In this document: positions 1-7,573 of the stretch, piece by piece
Position numbering within the stretch: the first letter of the stretch is position 1
Layout: the number at the start of each line of letters is the position of its first letter
Assembly: GCA_905221605.1 (NCBI GenBank)
Contig: CAJNDS010002596.1
Span: 90,001 to 105,000 of the forward strand
Direction: 5' to 3'
DNA from: Symbiodinium natans
Taxonomy: Eukaryota; Sar; Dinophyceae; Suessiales; Symbiodiniaceae
Length of the DNA stretch: 15,000 nucleotides
Translations under genes and position numbers: made by a program
Notes under the pieces: generated by a model
Told to the model about the DNA's origin: nothing
Databases searched by the model: none
The model's input: only the letters and a program-made list of their open reading frames with translations

Positions 1-23
1 GATACAGGAGTGACCCGAGTGCA

Positions 24-57
24 ACTAAACCCTGAACCCTCAACCCTGAGCCCTGAA

Positions 58-96
<39 letters not shown>

Positions 97-166
97 ACGC
101 TCAACCCTCAAGCCTAAACCCTAAACCCTAAACCCTAAACCCTAAACCCTAACCCTAAACCCTAAG
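24..166 (-). repeat. Interstitial telomeric array, CCCTAAA strand, mosaic
   Basis: Heptamer array in two blocks. Positions 59-107 are near-perfect CCCTCAA units, and 114-165 are CCCTAAA with one 6-base unit. The switch from one homogeneous variant to another inside a single array suggests local slippage or unequal exchange after the repeat arrived. The facing TTTAGGG array starts at 291, so the unique island between them is bracketed by inverted telomeric repeats. Confidence 0.95.
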
Positions 167-290
167 CCGCCCCATCATCACCCAAGTCCTCGAAATGGGG
201 AAGCTGGAAACCTCCGGCGTTCTCCGCGTGGCGCCTGAAGGCCACCGAGGCCACCTTCGTGTCCGGCTTAGGGGTCGGATGCCCTCAGGG
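167..290. other. Unique GC-rich island, no supported gene
   Basis: A 124-bp single-copy-looking segment between two oppositely oriented telomeric arrays. One plus-strand frame is open across it from a stop in the left array to a stop in the right array, giving about 40 residues. That frame has no recognisable motif and its limits are set by the repeats, so I do not call a gene. Confidence 0.5.
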
Positions 291-360
291 GTTTAGGGTT
301 TAGGGTTTAGGGTTTAGGGTTTAGGGTTTAGGGTTTAGGGTTTAGGGTTTAGGGTTTAGG
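291..360 (+). repeat. Interstitial telomeric array, TTTAGGG strand
   Basis: About ten perfect tandem TTTAGGG units, ending abruptly at non-repeat sequence. A degenerate unit follows at 368-381. Confidence 0.97.
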
Positions 361-379
361 AACTCTTTTAGGGTTTGGG

Positions 380-923
380 GTTGCAAGGCTTATGGAGTGA
401 AAGTCTCTTTGTGGGAGGCGGGGGGGGAAGGTCCTGCTAGATTGTTCTGCGCGAGGTTTCCCGGGGCCCCTAAGCCCTAAAACCCCCAAACCCGAAAACC
501 ACCGCCAGCTGCGGTGCATCTCGGGCCCGTACGTACCAGCCAGAGCCGTCAAGCAAGGACCAGAGGCCTGGCAGTGTAGCGAGGGTTTAGGTTTAGGGTT
601 TCCTCAACCCCTAAATTCCTTCATCAAGCGATTTGGGAAGGCTTCGGGCGCCCCCGCACGAATGGGGATTTGTTAGGCTAAGGGTTTGAATCAAGTTCTT
701 AGCTAAGGTGCCTTATACAAGACCTCTATGCATAAAGTACAAGGGCGTAAACGCACTAAGGGTCATATAATATGAGCCTTTGTCTGCAGAGCATTTGTGT
801 GGGAGGATCAGCCCGACCCAGACATGCCCACTGCTGACACAGAACGAAGGGCCCCAAGACCAAAACTATGACGGAGCCGACAGCCCAGTGGAACTGGGGT
901 TGAGAGGGCTTGGGTTTTAGGGA
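380..923. other. Unique region with one minor telomeric block; possible small coding remnant
   Basis: Mostly unique sequence, with a short TTTAGGG block at 582-601. A plus-strand frame at 776-871 is open for 31 residues. It includes an acidic stretch WEDQPDPD and then basic residues, and a CTGCAG that could be a splice acceptor lies near its start. Without a start codon, homology or a donor site this is only a weak hint of an exon. I see nothing else in the region. Confidence 0.35.
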
Positions 924-1003
924 CCCTAAACCCTAAACCCTAAACCCTAACCCTAAACCCTAAACCGTGAACCCTAAACCCTAAACCCTAAACCCTAAAC
1001 CCA
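924..1003 (-). repeat. Interstitial telomeric array, CCCTAAA strand
   Basis: About eleven units, with one 6-base unit and one CCGTGAA variant. Only about 25 bp separate it from a TTTAGGG-strand array at 1028-1080, so the pair forms a large fold-back. Confidence 0.95.
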
Positions 1004-1027
1004 AAGGGTTTCAAGGTCCGGCTCCAG

Positions 1028-1080
1028 GTTTTAGTGTTTAGGGTTTTGGGTTCAGGGTGTAGGGTTTAGGGTTTAAAGGG
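1028..1080 (+). repeat. Degenerate telomeric array, TTTAGGG strand
   Basis: Degenerate TTTAGGG units with insertions of T and single substitutions, opposite in orientation to the array ending at 1003. Shorter CCCTAAA blocks follow at 1154-1181 and 1419-1446. Confidence 0.85.
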
Positions 1081-1247
1081 TTGGAGCAAACAAAGCGCTT
1101 TAGGACTGAGGGTCTGGGACTGAACGGTTGCGCGTGCAGTGTGCTGGCTTCTCAACCCTAAACCCTAGACCCTAAACCCTACTGAAGCGAAAGAGATCAT
1201 GCCAGAAGGTGACGTGCACTTGGGCTGCGGGCTGTGTGCCATGCCGC

Positions 1248-1418
1248 TCACTTGCAGTGATCGTGATGAGTCATCTCCGCCCTTTCCGCTCGCTCCTGCA
1301 TGAGGGAGGCCAATCTCCCCATTGCACTCAATGAGGTAGCCTGCCCCTCGCTTTCCTGCTCAGACTGAGGGCCAGCTGCCTCGACGTCGTCAATTGTCTG
1401 CACAGCATTGCATGGCCA
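1248..1418 (-). other. Stop-free island, possible coding remnant
   Basis: The minus strand is open for 56 residues between a TAG in the neighbouring telomeric unit and a TGA. The predicted peptide is acidic with a C-terminal helix-like stretch (MQERAERAEM, then HHDHC). It has no in-frame ATG near the start, so if real it would be a terminal exon or fragment. I recognise no family, and an open frame of this length is expected by chance. Confidence 0.18.
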
Positions 1419-1598
1419 CTAAACCCTAAACCCTGAACCCTAAACCTATAAGCCTTAACCCCAGCCGGTGCCGCGCCTACGATGCGCCGCCGGCGGAACT
1501 CCTCCGGGTGCTCCGGCTCGTATCTGCTGCTCAGGGTCGCGACCTCGGAGGGGTTTGCGGTGCTTTCTGGCTTCGTTTATTTATATTTTTGAAGGGGG

Positions 1599-1748
1599 CT
1601 AGGGTTTAGGGTTAGGGTTTAGGGTTTAGGGTTTAGGGTTTAGGGTTTAGGGTTTAGGGTTTAGGGTTTAGGGTTTAGGGTTTAGGGTTTAGGGTTTAGG
1701 GTTTAGGGTTTAGGGTTTAGGGTTTAGGGTTTAGGGTTTAGGGTTAGG
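1599..1748 (+). repeat. Longest telomeric array in the window
   Basis: About 150 bp of TTTAGGG, some 21 units, nearly perfect except for a 6-base unit near each end. Left flank is a T-rich stretch and right flank is unique. I see no target duplication around it. Its purity suggests it is younger or more often re-homogenised than the degenerate blocks. Confidence 0.97.
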
Positions 1749-1963
1749 AAATTCGGAGTCTGACCTAAGACCCGATGGAATGAGAAGCCTTGGCATGAGA
1801 ACCATCTCTCTCCGCCGAAGCCTTAGCAAGCCTTCGTGGCCAAGGCCATCCCTTCATATTGGGTTTGGGGTTTGTGGTTTAGGGTTTAAGATGTCCCTTA
1901 ATTAACATGTCCTCGAAAGTGGCCTGTACTCTAGGCGAACGGCGAACCTTTTGTAGCCCTACA
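1749..1963. other. Unique sequence with one short telomeric block
   Basis: Non-repetitive apart from degenerate TTTAGGG units at 1860-1889. No gene or signal is supported. Confidence 0.4.
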
Positions 1964-1992
1964 CCCCCCCCCCCCCCCCCCCCCCCCCCCCC
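1964..1992. repeat. Homopolymer C29 tract
   Basis: Twenty-nine consecutive C, followed by A and five more C. It is a candidate G-quadruplex or i-motif former and a likely site of length error in reads. The poly-Gly and poly-Pro open frames crossing it are artefacts of the tract. Confidence 0.97.
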
Positions 1993-2138
1993 ACCCCCAA
2001 ATACTGAATTCTCTGATGGACCTCTGACCCAGCATACCCCGCTCGTCCACTGCGCTTTGACCCCGGAGGTACTCGACTTGCACAAGCTGAGTGCAGTCTC
2101 ACAAGGGTGACTGTGCACTCCTCTGGCGCTGAGTGCCC

Positions 2139-2399
2139 TCAGCGCCATACAACGGTGTACTCCGGCTCACTGTCGCTGTTCTCAGCTGCCGCCGCCTGCT
2201 TCCACGAGGGCGCACCCCCGATCAATCCCACTGGCACTGAGCTCATAGCATTCGCCACCACTGCTCGACCTAACTTGTAGGCCGCTCCGTGCCGGATAGC
2301 TGCGACTGCATCGCGCTCCGCGGCTTCGGGAAGCACCAGCGAAGGCAAGCGCCTCTGTGAACCTCGCCCCCTGCAATGCAAGGTTTCAGGATACCGTCT
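2139..2399 (-). other. Stop-free GC-rich island, possible coding remnant
   Basis: The minus strand is open for 86 residues. The peptide is Ala-rich with an acidic tail (SDSEPEY) and composition plausible for a soluble protein. TTG, not ATG, is the first start-like codon, and a TTGCATTGCAG at its 5' end could be a splice acceptor, so it would be a final exon at best. Segment SLVLPEA resembles SLVFPEA in the island at 12111-12344. No domain is recognised, and length alone is not significant. Confidence 0.2.
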
Positions 2400-2457
2400 C
2401 TAGACCCAGCAGTAACCTAGAAATAACAAGGGTGCCCTTTTTGGTTTAAAGAGGCTC
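2399..2457 (+). repeat. Dispersed repeat, copy 1 of 2
   Basis: About 59 bp related to 13221-13278. Both begin TCTAGACCCA, share GTAACCTAG, then GCC followed by TTTTTGGTTTA. Identity is roughly four fifths with one or two small gaps. Copy 1 ends just before a C22A14 tract. Confidence 0.6.
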
Positions 2458-2471
2458 AACAGGGAACGCAA

Positions 2472-2472
2472 C

Positions 2473-2503
<31 letters not shown>

Positions 2504-2507
2504 AAAA
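2472..2507. repeat. C22 followed directly by A14
   Basis: Twenty-two C abut fourteen A. The junction of two homopolymers is unusual and may reflect slippage or an assembly problem. No coding sequence adjoins it. Confidence 0.95.
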
Positions 2508-2542
2508 GGAAATGAGGGCCTACGTACTCTGGGTCCTAGTTG

Positions 2543-2576
2543 CCCTAAACCCTAAACCCTAAACCCTAGACCCTAG
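2543..2576 (-). repeat. Short telomeric block, CCCTAAA strand
   Basis: Four to five units, the last ones CCCTAGA. About 165 bp of unique sequence separate it from the opposing array at 2741. Confidence 0.9.
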
Positions 2577-2740
2577 ATTCCTGGCGGATTCAGGGCTGCA
2601 GAGTTTAGTTGACCATCCAGCAATGAAGAGGACGTGACTTCGCAAAGCCCGAACGAAACTGGCAAGTGGGAAGCTTGGCCAGAGCTTACCATGGCACGGG
2701 GGCGGAACAGAAGAACCCAACCCCTAACTTCCTAAACTTG

Positions 2741-2809
2741 TAGGGTTTAGGGTTTAGGGTTTAGGGTTTAGGGTTTAGGGTTTAGGGTTTAGGGTTTAGG
2801 GTTTAGGGG
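2741..2809 (+). repeat. Interstitial telomeric array, TTTAGGG strand
   Basis: About ten perfect TTTAGGG units with sharp edges. Confidence 0.97.
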
Positions 2810-3508
2810 ATGTTCCCCCTTTTACTAAGAGCCCTTCCCAAAAACTAAACCCCCAAAGGCTCACGGGTTAGGGGTAGGGGTGGCACCAGAAGGCACACAG
2901 AATCAGGGCTCACACTATCCACAGGAGCTTCTGAAACTTCCGCCACAGCCAAACGCACGGAAAGACCTGGGATCCAGGGTGGGTCGGAATGGTCGGACGG
3001 CCCCAACCCCAGGCCCTACACCCCCAAGCCCTGAACCGTGTCCGGTTTATCCTGAAGCCCCCAACCCAGGCTGCTTACTCCTCGTGCCCGGGCTAAGTTC
3101 AACTGGTTCTAACCGGCTAACTCATACAATCTAGTTTAGGGGCCTCAAGAATTAGGATAGCATTTTGGGGGACAGTTCTAGTATAATGTTCAAGGGGCCC
3201 GTAAGATAATACTATGAGTAATTCTTCCGACCCCTATAGTAGTCTGGGAGTCAATCCTGGGGTCACATCAGCCGATTTAGCTAGCCGGCCTAAACTCTCC
3301 ACCCATGTTCGGGCTAGCACAGGCCCAGTTGGCCAGCTCTGAAAATGTTGCTCCCTGCTTGTGTACCAAAAAAAAAATATAGGGCCGCCTTAGAATGGCA
3401 ACCCCAAAAAGAACCATCTTTAGAAAAGTCACCAAATCAAAAAAGAGGCCCAAAACAAGGTGAGTTCAAGGCCAACGGCCCTTCAAAGCCTTGAGTCTTC
3501 AGCTGTAA
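2810..3508. other. Longest stretch of mostly unique sequence; no supported gene
   Basis: Nearly 700 bp almost free of telomeric units, with lower GC than the islands and an A10 run near 3368. An 84-codon frame at 2880-3134 starts at GTG and is Pro-rich with no recognisable domain. A fragment at 3172-3205 (ACAGTT, AGTATAA, AAGGGGCCC) loosely resembles the right end of the inverted-repeat element at 4164-4283 but is too short to call a copy. Confidence 0.4.
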
Positions 3509-3590
3509 GGTTTATGGTTTAGGGTTTAGGGTGGAGGATAGCACGTAACCCTAAACCCCAAACCCCAAATCCCAAACCCTAAACCCCCAA
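3509..3590. repeat. Closely opposed short telomeric blocks
   Basis: Degenerate TTTAGGG units at 3509-3532, then CCCTAAA/CCCAAA units at 3547-3590 in the opposite orientation, only about 14 bp apart. Confidence 0.85.
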
Positions 3591-3692
3591 ACATGGATCT
3601 TGGGATACCCCGCCGCCATTGCGCAGCAATTCCAGCATCCGCAGGAACACCTGCGGCTCAAAGCTCACAAGTTTTGTCTCTCTGAGGGGTCG
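3579..3692 (-). other. Short protein-like open island, possible coding remnant
   Basis: The minus strand is open for 37 residues between stops supplied by flanking telomeric repeats. The central part, FEPQVFLRMLELLRNGG, reads like an amphipathic helix. It has no upstream ATG. The frame is too short to assign, and it may be chance in GC-rich DNA. Confidence 0.17.
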
Positions 3693-3808
3693 TTAGGGTG
3701 TATTTAGGGCTTAGGGCTAGGGTTTAGGGTTTAGGGTTTAGGGTTTAGGGCATAGGGCTTAGGGCTTAGGGCTTAGGGCTTAGGGCTTAGGGTTTAGGGT
3801 GGAGGGCC
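3692..3808 (+). repeat. Telomeric array with homogeneous TTAGGGC variant block
   Basis: Perfect TTTAGGG units give way at about 3748-3791 to five or more tandem TTAGGGC units and then return to TTTAGGG. A single substitution has been copied through neighbouring units. Confidence 0.93.
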
Positions 3809-3926
3809 TACATCCCAAGACCCTGAACCCTCAACCCTAAGCGTTTAAATATCCTCCCCCAACCCTTTGGACTTCCCTCATCCCTCAAGCGATGTCCTCC
3901 TCTCTTGAACTACAGGGTCCTGAAGT

Positions 3927-3952
3927 GAGCGGGGCTTCATGGTGGGTAGGTA
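3927..3952 (+). repeat. 26-bp direct repeat, left copy, flanking a telomeric array
   Basis: Contains GGGGCTTCATGGTGGGTAGG and matches 4038-4063 with one mismatch. The 85 bp between the copies are mostly the TTTAGGG array 3953-4028. This could be a long target duplication made when the array inserted, or a tandem duplication of the locus. Confidence 0.9.
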
Positions 3953-4028
3953 TTAGGGTTTAGGGTTTAGGGTTTAGGGTTTAGGGTTTAGGGTTTAGGG
4001 TTTAGGGTTTCGGGTTTCGGGTTTAGGG
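3953..4028 (+). repeat. Telomeric array between 26-bp direct repeats
   Basis: About eight perfect TTTAGGG units, then two TTTCGGG variants, then one more perfect unit. Confidence 0.96.
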
Positions 4029-4037
4029 TTCTTAAGG

Positions 4038-4063
4038 GAGGGGGGCTTCATGGTGGGTAGGTA
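4038..4063 (+). repeat. 26-bp direct repeat, right copy
   Basis: Second copy of the 3927-3952 repeat. An 11-bp inverted repeat, CTTAAGGGAGG at 4031-4041 and CCTCCCTTAAG at 4144-4154, encloses this copy and ends just before the element at 4164. Confidence 0.9.
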
Positions 4064-4163
4064 CCTAGGGAGCCTTAGGGAAGCTTCGGGAGCGGTGGGG
4101 GGTTATTCGGAACCCTTGGCTTGCATACCGCCCTCCATACCCTCCTCCCTTAAGGGGATCCTA

Positions 4164-4283
4164 CAGGGTGGGGCCCCCTAGTTATAAGTAGAGTTATAAG
4201 GGCCCTAAATTGGGTTATAAGGACCCTAAGTTAGGTTATAAGTCCCTTAACTACAGTTAGTATAGTAAGGGGGCCCCACCCTG
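4164..4283. mobile_element. MITE-like element, family 1, copy 1
   Basis: A 120-bp element with terminal inverted repeats CAGGGTGGGGCCCCCT, perfect over 16 bp, flanked on both sides by TA (4162-4163 and 4284-4285). Internally it has four GTTATAAG motifs at 4181, 4193, 4214 and 4235. It is too short for any protein. A second copy at 13998-14116 matches at all but two positions and is also flanked by TA. TA target duplications and CAG-type ends fit a non-autonomous Tc1/mariner-like element; that superfamily assignment is inference. High identity over 9.8 kb suggests recent movement or duplication. Confidence 0.85.
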
Positions 4284-4306
4284 TAGCACTGCACCTGGTC
4301 CTCCGC

Positions 4307-4620
4307 GTGTTCAGGTGCTTTTCCAGAGCCTCCCCAGCTGCTTGGGAGGAACTGTGGGGGTGGGGGGGGGGGGGGCGAGGGTGGTGGTATTGGTGGTCGT
4401 CGCTGCGCTGTCTGAGTCTGCCTGTCTCTGTCGGTTTTTTGATGAGTTATAGTTATTGCAATGGTTCCTTCACTACCTGCTTCGCAATAACTACCTTACT
4501 ACCTTACTTGCTTGCTTGCCTGCTTGCTCTCTGGCTCCTCCTACTCTCTGCCTCTCTTTATCTTCTCCTCTCCTCTTCGCGTCTCCCCTCTACTCTTTCC
4601 AATCTGGTCTCCCCGCCTCC
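4307..4620. other. G-run and pyrimidine-rich low-complexity tract
   Basis: G14 at 4362-4375 is followed by C/T-rich sequence with CTTG/CCTG tetranucleotide runs around 4500-4530. The plus strand is open for 107 codons from a non-ATG start (4307-4630). It predicts a Leu-rich hydrophobic stretch that is what translating CTT/CTG/CTC repeats gives. I regard this frame as a compositional artefact, not a membrane protein. Confidence 0.6.
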
Positions 4621-4660
4621 TAAACCCTAAACCCTACACCCTACACCCTAAACCCTAAAC
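4620..4660 (-). repeat. Short telomeric block, CCCTAAA strand
   Basis: Six units, including two CCCTACA variants. The unique 110-bp island to its right is followed by the next block in the same orientation. Confidence 0.92.
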
Positions 4661-4766
4661 TGATTCGGACTTGCAGCCCGCCAGATCGCAAGTGGCGCGA
4701 ATCGCCGGACTACGCTCCTGGCTACTGTCGGGAGCCCCCGTGTGTCCCGACCACAAACGGGTTCAG

Positions 4767-4890
4767 GCCTAAGCCCTCAACCCTAATTCCTAAACCCTAG
4801 ACCCTAAACCCTAAACCCTAAACCCTACACCCTAAACCCTTATAAACCTTGAACTCTGAACCCTAAACCCTAAACCCTAGGCCCCAAAAC
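4767..4890 (-). repeat. Interrupted telomeric array, CCCTAAA strand
   Basis: Two runs of CCCTAAA separated by a degenerate segment near 4840-4858. Variants include CCCTAGA and CCCTACA. Confidence 0.92.
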
Positions 4891-5015
4891 CTCAAAAGCT
4901 CAAGAAGAGGCAATCCCCTGGCCTTCATTCTGAACATGTGCAGTATCAACTCTTCCTTCTGAAGCTGCTCCCTGGCTTGCATCTGGGATCCCAGAACTCT
5001 GGGAATCAGCACGGT
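4863..5015 (-). other. Protein-like open island, possible coding remnant
   Basis: The minus strand is open for 50 residues. An in-frame ATG at 4980-4982 leaves 39. The stretch MQAREQLQKEEL then HMFRMKARGL predicts an amphipathic, charged helix. The frame starts at a stop in the array at 5014 and its last residues (GLGFRV) are translated telomeric repeat, so the reading frame has been cut by repeats on both sides. No family is recognised. Confidence 0.2.
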
Positions 5016-5079
5016 TTAGGGTTTAGGGTTTAGGGTTTAGGGTTTAGGGTTTAGGGTTTAGGGTTTAGGGTTTAGGGCT
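5014..5079 (+). repeat. Interstitial telomeric array, TTTAGGG strand
   Basis: Nine perfect units. It faces the CCCTAAA array ending at 4890, bracketing a 120-bp island. Confidence 0.97.
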
Positions 5080-5365
5080 TGAGGCCCTCCAGGAGAGAAG
5101 AAGGGACGAGGGGGAGATCTGCAGGGCTCATTTGGGTTGAAGGCTTATGTTCAGCTGTCATTCGGGTCTAGGGGGCTGTTCGGGCTTTGAGGGATTTCGC
5201 GGTTGCAGCGTGTTAAGATTGGAACTTTCCGACACCCTAAACACTAAACCCTAAACCCTGAAGCAGAAAAAGGGGTCTAGGGTCTAGGATGGTTCAGGGA
5301 GGTCTGGACTTACAGGGCCTAGGCCGCAGGGTTTAGTGTCGTACAGCCACCGGCAGCTGCGGGCA
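5080..5365. other. Mostly unique sequence with a small telomeric block
   Basis: One CCCTAAA-strand block lies at 5234-5260. CCACCGGCAGCTGCGG near 5347 resembles CCACCGCCAGCTGCGG near 500. No gene is supported. Confidence 0.4.
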
Positions 5366-5495
5366 CCCTGAAACCCCAAACCCTCACAACCCTAAACCCC
5401 AAAACCCCTCAATTCTTGACCCAAAAAGCCCTAAACCCTAAAAACCCTAAACCCTTGACCTGAAAAACCCTAAACCCTAAAAACCCTAAACCCTC
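5366..5495 (-). repeat. Degenerate telomeric array with higher-order duplication
   Basis: CCCTAAA units carrying extra A or C. A roughly 30-bp block, CCCTAAA-CCCTAAAAA-CCCTAAACCCT followed by a GACCTGAA-like spacer, occurs twice in succession around 5429-5494. Confidence 0.85.
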
Positions 5496-5642
5496 AGCAT
5501 GGGGCTCAGGAAAAAGTTTTGGGCGGTGGCGACTGTGAAGTCGACCATTTAGCATTGGGGTTTGCCATTCCGACAGGGTCCGTGGGAGGTTCCCTCAATA
5601 AGGGCCCCTTTTAGTGGATCCTAAAGTAGAATACGGGGCCGT

Positions 5643-5671
5643 AGATATATAGACAGACAGACAGATAGATA
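5643..5671 (+). repeat. Short GATA/GACA microsatellite
   Basis: AGATATATAGACAGACAGACAGATAGATA-type run of about seven tetranucleotides, shifting from GACA to GATA. The flanks 5496-5642 and 5672-5720 are unique, with no gene seen. Confidence 0.85.
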
Positions 5672-5720
5672 ATTGGGTACCCACATAATTAAGATAACTC
5701 CCCAGTAACTTCATGCGATC

Positions 5721-5845
5721 CCTAAGCCCGAAGCCCGAAGCCCGAAGCCCGAAGCCCGAAGCCCTAAGCCCTGAGCCTAAGCCCTGAGCCCTAAGCCCTA
5801 ACCCTGAACCCTGAACCCGAAACCCGAGACCCTAAACCCGAACTA
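5721..5845 (-). repeat. Variant telomeric array, (AAGCCCG)n then CCCTAAG/CCCTGAA
   Basis: Positions 5724-5760 hold five tandem AAGCCCG units, two changes away from CCCTAAA. CCCTAAG, CCCTGAG, CCCTGAA and CCCGAAA units follow. The heptamer frame is kept throughout. Confidence 0.9.
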
Positions 5846-5860
5846 AACTCTATACCTCCC

Positions 5861-5878
5861 GCTGCGATTGCATCGCGC
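5861..5878 (+). repeat. 18-bp dispersed motif shared with 2299-2316
   Basis: GCTGCGATTGCATCGCGC differs at one base from GCTGCGACTGCATCGCGC at 2299-2316. Similarity fades outside the motif. It could be a remnant of a shared island sequence. Confidence 0.5.
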
Positions 5879-5965
5879 CGAGGGCTCGGCGCTTTTGAAG
5901 TCATGCTGCTGGCTTTGCTTTCCATGCTCCTAGCATAGACCCCAGGGGGGCCTTCAGGGCTTGTA

Positions 5966-6008
5966 GGGGTTTAGGGTTTGGGGTTTGGGGTTTAGGGTTT
6001 AGGGTTGG
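5966..6008 (+). repeat. Short telomeric block, TTTAGGG strand
   Basis: Six units, two of them TTTGGGG variants. It is opposed by a CCCTAAA block at 6118-6169. Confidence 0.9.
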
Positions 6009-6117
6009 GATCATACTACTCGGGGCTAGAAGTTATAGAAGGGGACAATTTTGGGCTCATGTGGGGTCCTAATTCAATGACAAATAAGCGGGAGGCCAGG
6101 AGGGCAATCGACTTGGC

Positions 6118-6169
6118 CTAAACCCTAAACCCTAAACGCTCAACCCTAAACCCTAAACCCTAAACCCTC
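6118..6169 (-). repeat. Telomeric block, CCCTAAA strand
   Basis: Seven units, with one CGCTCAA variant. A 90-bp GC-rich island follows, then a TTTAGGG block at 6259-6282. Confidence 0.93.
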
Positions 6170-6258
6170 GCCACACCGTCTCGCGCCTGGTCAGCAAGTG
6201 CTGGTTGTGTACTGCTCGGCCCAGCCCTTCGGCCGAGCCCTTGCCAAAGAACCCACAT

Positions 6259-6282
6259 GGTTTAGGGTTTAGGGTTTAGGGT
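6259..6282 (+). repeat. Short telomeric block, TTTAGGG strand
   Basis: Three clean units. The adjoining island 6283-6429 is open on both strands. Its plus-strand ATG frame at 6318-6443 gives 41 Arg-rich residues ending in translated telomeric repeat. Because both strands are open, neither frame is convincing. Confidence 0.9.
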
Positions 6283-6429
6283 AATCTTGCCCTCCTTCGC
6301 TGCATTGCCGTCGGGTCATGCTTTCCGACAAGTTTCTTTTCCGAGCGCGGCATTCCAAGATGTTCCGTGGGGAACGCCTGGCGGCGTCGAGGGCCGACAG
6401 GTGCGGCACCTTTGGTGCCAAGTCCAACA

Positions 6430-6494
6430 ACCCTAAACCCTAAACCCTAAACCCTAAACCCTAAACCCTAAACCCTAAACCCTAAACCCTAAAC
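6430..6494 (-). repeat. Interstitial telomeric array, CCCTAAA strand
   Basis: Nine perfect CCCTAAA units. TCCAAGATGTTCCGT at 6354-6368 and TCCAGGATGTTCCAT at 6495-6509 are imperfect direct repeats (two mismatches in 15) around it; the right copy touches the array. Confidence 0.97.
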
Positions 6495-6701
6495 TCCAGG
6501 ATGTTCCATAGCAGCAGGCTGCTTTGACATTCTTTGACACGCCGAAGGCTTGAAACATCGCACTTTGAGCCTAGCACCCAACAACAAGCCATCACAGGAT
6601 TTGTCAGGATGTTTGCCTCGGATCCTTAATTTGGGAAGCTTATGTATCCAATATCTCCACGATGACTCTGTGCTAGATGGGGAGGGTAACCTAAACAGAC
6701 C
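6489..6701 (-). other. Stop-free island, possible coding remnant
   Basis: The minus strand is open for 70 residues from a stop in the degenerate telomeric unit near 6702 to one in the array at 6489. The peptide is basic with four Cys and segments such as WRYWIHKLPKLRIRGKHPDK. The only in-frame ATGs lie near the C-terminus, so this would be an exon fragment. Codon and residue use look plausible, but no family is recognised and length is within chance. Confidence 0.2.
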
Positions 6702-7088
6702 CTAAACCATAAGCTTCAAAACCGGGAAGAAGTTGCCCCTGGATGGACCCTGAGGAAAAACAGCGTGCTCAGAGCATGACCTCATGGATGAGGGTAACCC
6801 TGTGGGTCCATATGCCAAGTAGGGCTTGAAAGGTCTAGGATCAAGGATTGAGGGTGCCTGTCTAGGCCCAAGAAGAGATTATGGAAATACCTGACGCCTA
6901 AGTCCCGGAGAAACGTAGGAAACAGAAATGGGCACCCATTTAAGGGAACACTAAAACCTAAAGCCTAAATCGAACCAAACATGGGCACCCTCTTTTGATT
7001 CAAGGATCTTTGGTTCAAGGGGGCCGAAACCCTTCAACGAGTGAATCAGCACCGACTCGCCTAAGTCCCTTTTAGGATATATATATAT
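6702..7088. other. Unique region ending in an AT microsatellite
   Basis: Almost free of telomeric units. GGGCACCC motifs near 6931 and 6983 resemble internal sequence of the family 2 element (9670-9786), but no terminal repeats are present. A run of about seven AT dinucleotides ends at 7088, directly against a TTTAGGG block. No gene is supported. Confidence 0.4.
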
Positions 7089-7140
7089 AGGGTTTCGGGT
7101 TTAGTTTGGGGTTTGCGGTTTAGGGTTTCGGGTTTAGGCT
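7089..7140 (+). repeat. Degenerate telomeric block, TTTAGGG strand
   Basis: Seven units with TTTCGGG, TTTGGGG and TTTGCGG variants. Confidence 0.88.
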
Positions 7141-7545
7141 TGCTCCCTCCCAGCTGGATACGAGGCTTTCGGGCATCGGCTAGGTCTAACGTTCCCCAGC
7201 AGGTCCTTCGTAGCACGATTACCACGATGGGCTTCAGAGGGCTTTCAAGGATTTTTCGGACTTTACAGGACTTACAGGGCTGTATAGTCTCTGGGATTCT
7301 AAAGCCTAACTCAGACCATCCTGGATGAGGGGTTTAGGGTTGAAGACCCAAAACCCGAAGATACTAGACCTTCAGGGTACTAAGTAGGGTTTATTTGGTA
7401 CCTCAAGCCAAAACAGCATGCTCCGGTCCCCTTGGTCGGCGCCCGGTCGTCCTGCGAATTCGCAAGGGTGGTTTAGGGCTGAAGGTTTGGGGTTTGGTAT
7501 CGGAGAGTTAGGATTTCGGGTGTAGGGGACCCTTTCCCGGGGTGA
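7141..7545. other. Mostly unique region with a family 3 element fragment
   Basis: Positions 7372-7393 (TTCAGGGTACTAAGTAGGG) match the end of the family 3 element at 14491-14513 apart from small gaps. One degenerate TTTAGGG unit lies at 7331. Open frames here are weak: the minus-strand frame ending at 7372 has an in-frame ATG giving about 15 residues after a GC-rich stretch, and upstream it runs into poly-Gly coded by the C28 tract. Confidence 0.45.
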
Positions 7546-7573
7546 CCCCCCCCCCCCCCCCCCCCCCCCCCCC
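7546..7573. repeat. Homopolymer C28 tract
   Basis: Twenty-eight C, then G and five C. A second tract, C11-G-C6, lies at 7745-7762. Both generate spurious poly-Pro and poly-Gly frames. Confidence 0.97.

Noticed and set aside
1599-1748. True chromosome end
   Set aside because: Unique sequence and other arrays, some reversed, continue on both sides.
3172-3205. Third family 1 element copy
   Set aside because: Only short words (ACAGTT, AGTATAA, GGGGCCC) match; there is no terminal repeat pair or TA boundary.
4307-4630. 107-codon frame resembling a membrane protein
   Set aside because: The start is not ATG, its first part crosses G14 and its hydrophobic part is pyrimidine tetranucleotide repeat translated as Leu. 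It ends in telomeric repeat.
6744-6810. Hairpin from TGGACCC/GGGTCCA as a structured RNA
   Set aside because: Only seven base pairs with a 50-base loop; expected by chance.
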